A stretch of DNA of 7,530 nucleotides from Treponema sp. (GTDB lineage: Bacteria; Spirochaetota; Spirochaetia; Treponematales; Breznakiellaceae): the NCBI GenBank assembly GCA_031284195.1, contig JAITAI010000123.1, positions 1-7,530 of the forward strand. The letters are read 5' to 3'. The notes beneath the pieces are model-generated. The model was not told the origin of the DNA, did no database searches, and worked only from the letters and a program-made list of their open reading frames with translations. Positions 6,229 to 7,530 of the stretch are shown piece after piece; position 1 is the stretch's first letter; each line of letters starts with the position of its first letter. Both the position numbers and the translations under genes were made by a program.

Positions 6229-6507
6229 AAAACTTCCAGGGGTAGGGAGGGCCCTTATACTATTGACCACAGCATACAAAGGATAGGGCTTGAGTACTAC
6301 TGTTATATCTACCGGGGTGGCGTAATAGGGTGCGATGACACGATGAGCTGTGCCGCTGCTCATTCCCAGGCAAGCCTCTACTCACATTTTATCAGTCCTG
6401 GTCGCGTTCCTGTGGAACGATGTTTTGGCATATATGTTGCCTCCCAAACACCGTCGAATCGCAGGTTCTACAGCCGGGACGTTATGGGCAATTGCCCCTG
6501 AAATTAG
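6229..6507. other. Non-coding region with several stem-loops
   Basis: No gene, tRNA or clear gene remnant is visible between the TPR gene and the AT-rich block. Three inverted repeats stand out: ATGAGC (6343-6348) with GCTCAT (6358-6363) across a 9-base loop; CGTTCC/GGAACG at 6405-6419; and the 12-bp perfect palindrome GGGCAATTGCCC at 6486-6497, just before the composition changes. Confidence 0.5.
6405..6426 (+). terminator. Possible terminator of the LamG/FN3-TPR operon
   Basis: CGTTCC (6405-6410) and GGAACG (6414-6419) form a perfect 6-bp stem with the loop TGT, followed by ATGTTTT. The T-run is short and the site is about 177 bases past the TPR stop codon, so it may instead be an isolated hairpin. 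Confidence 0.35.
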
Positions 6508-6535
6508 TTGACAAAATAATATAAATGGATAAAAT
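6508..6535 (+). promoter_or_regulatory. Consensus-like sigma-70 promoter for the AT-rich gene
   Basis: TTGACA (6508-6513) is a perfect -35 box, and TAAAAT (6530-6535) is a 5/6 match to the -10 box at a 16-base spacing. The expected transcript start near 6542 falls in or beside the ribosome site AAAGGG (6541-6546), so the leader would be only about 12 bases. It is the best promoter match in the window. Confidence 0.6.
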
Positions 6536-6553
6536 ATAAAAAAGGGTAATGAA

Positions 6554-7333
6554 TTGAATAGTTATACGACTCAAATAGTAAAGGCCGTAATAATTGTCTG
6601 TATGATTATATGGATGGTTGTTATGATAAGAATAACATGGTTACATTTTATAAAAAAATATACATTGACGGACTTAAATAAAATACTTTTAATTATTTGG
6701 TGGGTATTTTTACTGATAGGTTTATCTTTATATATCGTTCATTCCATAAATTATCAACCGGATCCACAGAAAATGTTAGATTTTGATACAGATAATATGA
6801 TAGTATTTTACGCTAGTTTTCCATTAACCGCACCTTTCGTATGGTTGTATATATTGTATATGATTTCTGTACCAATAAAATTATCAATAAATATATGTAA
6901 AAAACACACAAAAGAAGAAATGTATATTATAAAAAATATAATAATCAGTATTTTATCAATACTATTTTCAGGAATATTATATTTAGTGTATTATAAAATA
7001 ATTGGTAACATGGATATAAAACAATGGTATTCGATATTCGTAATATTATTAAATTGTTTCTTAGTAATATTTTCAAATTTATTTGGATTAATATTATCGA
7101 TATTAAACATTAAAAATGTAAAATCACAAATTAGCTATATGGTAATAATTATAATATCAACAATAATAGTTTATAATTTAATAAATATAATTGGAAACTT
7201 ATTGGTTAAATATAAAATAATATCAGAATGTTCTATTATATTGTTATTTGGTATAATTATAATAATAGAAAATATAGTTTCATTAATACTAATTAAAGGA
7301 TTAATAAATAAAATATGGGGCTACTGCACATAA
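6554..7333 (+). CDS. Orphan membrane protein, about seven TM segments, very AT-rich
   Basis: The 259-residue protein is strongly hydrophobic, with likely membrane helices near 8-28, 44-63, 82-107, 124-148, 158-184, 193-217 and 225-248. Short loops carry lysines (HFIKK, CKKHTKEE, NIKNVKS). The longest loop (about 64-81) is acidic and has the sequence QPDPQKMLDFDTD. I see no motif of a transporter, enzyme or toxin family and cannot name it. The start is TTG, with AAAGGG ending 7 bases upstream; an ATG at 6549 reaches a stop after one codon. The gene is extremely AT-rich: 7021-7080 has 11 G/C in 60 bases, while 7441-7500 has 39. Isoleucine is very common and often encoded by ATA. This suggests recent transfer from an AT-rich source. 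Some of the apparent helix content could reflect AT bias, but an uninterrupted 780-base frame in such DNA is unlikely by chance, and a promoter and ribosome site precede it. Confidence 0.75.
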   Translation: MNSYTTQIVKAVIIVCMIIWMVVMIRITWLHFIKKYTLTDLNKILLIIWWVFLLIGLSLYIVHSINYQPDPQKMLDFDTDNMIVFYASFPLTAPFVWLYILYMISVPIKLSINICKKHTKEEMYIIKNIIISILSILFSGILYLVYYKIIGNMDIKQWYSIFVILLNCFLVIFSNLFGLILSILNIKNVKSQISYMVIIIISTIIVYNLINIIGNLLVKYKIISECSIILLFGIIIIIENIVSLILIKGLINKIWGYCT

Positions 7334-7530
7334 CGAGACTGTCGAATTAGTATTTATGCGGAAAGTAATTGCTCCCCCGCAGAAAATCTGAGAGACCATT
7401 TTCCTAATTACACGAAAATCACGGCAGTTTCCCTGTCGCCGCTAGCCATATTCCCAATCCCATCGGCCCTATGTCCCGTGTCCCGCCGCCAGTTGCGGCC
7501 CGCTGCTCCCTATGCGCGGCGCGCATTTCC
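7334..7530. other. GC-rich non-coding end with hairpins
   Basis: I see no gene in this stretch, though one could continue beyond the window. Composition returns abruptly to GC-rich after the AT-rich gene. Inverted repeats include CGGCAG/CTGTCG (7422-7427 with 7433-7438, one G-T pair), GCCGC/GCGGC (7485-7489 with 7495-7499) and ATGCGCG/CGCGCAT (7512-7518 with 7520-7526). The start, GAGACTGTCGAATTAG (7335-7350), faintly recalls insertion-sequence ends, but no transposase fragment is present. Confidence 0.4.

Noticed and set aside
6440..6485. tRNA-like GGTTCTACAGCC sequence
   Set aside because: It superficially resembles a T-arm, but no acceptor stem, D-arm or anticodon arm can be built around it.
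7335..7350. Insertion-sequence end
   Set aside because: The motif GAGACTGTCGAATTAG only loosely recalls IS termini; no matching inverted copy or transposase fragment is in the window.
7419..7530. Reverse-strand open frame beginning MRAAHREQ near the right edge
   Set aside because: It is about 35 codons long with a low-complexity product in hairpin-rich GC DNA, and no ribosome site or recognisable domain.

Overview
The window looks like chromosomal DNA of a spirochaete, most likely a Treponema relative. This is inferred from the style of the uvrC and TPR proteins, the small exported protein beside uvrC, and moderate GC content; no rRNA or lineage marker is present to prove it. Most of the window is moderately GC-rich. 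The exception is a very AT-rich block at about 6500-7320 that looks foreign.

Layout from left to right. Positions 1-89 hold the 3' end of a forward gene encoding a charged coiled-coil tail. Positions 90-1006 hold no convincing gene. They contain a weak terminator-like hairpin, a 26-unit tandem array of a degenerate 21-bp repeat (310-856), and then a possible leader with a strong hairpin. A small exported protein (1007-1549) follows and ends in a good stem-loop. Convergent to it is uvrC (1658-3592, reverse strand), the nucleotide-excision-repair endonuclease, with every expected domain intact. An AT-rich divergent intergenic region (3593-3775) separates uvrC from a forward two-gene operon. That operon encodes an exported LamG-like/fibronectin III protein (about 3776-5437) and a TPR protein (5434-6228), joined by an ATGA stop/start overlap. 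Positions 6229-6507 are non-coding with several hairpins. A consensus-like promoter (6508-6535) then precedes an orphan protein with about seven membrane segments (6554-7333). The last 197 bases are GC-rich, carry hairpins and show no gene.

Only uvrC has a function that can be named with confidence. The LamG/FN3 and TPR proteins are translationally coupled and so probably work together, one outside the cytoplasmic membrane and one inside. The two features most worth attention are the 21-bp array, which shows a second-level 105-bp periodicity over its first half, and the AT-rich membrane-protein gene, whose composition differs sharply from everything around it.
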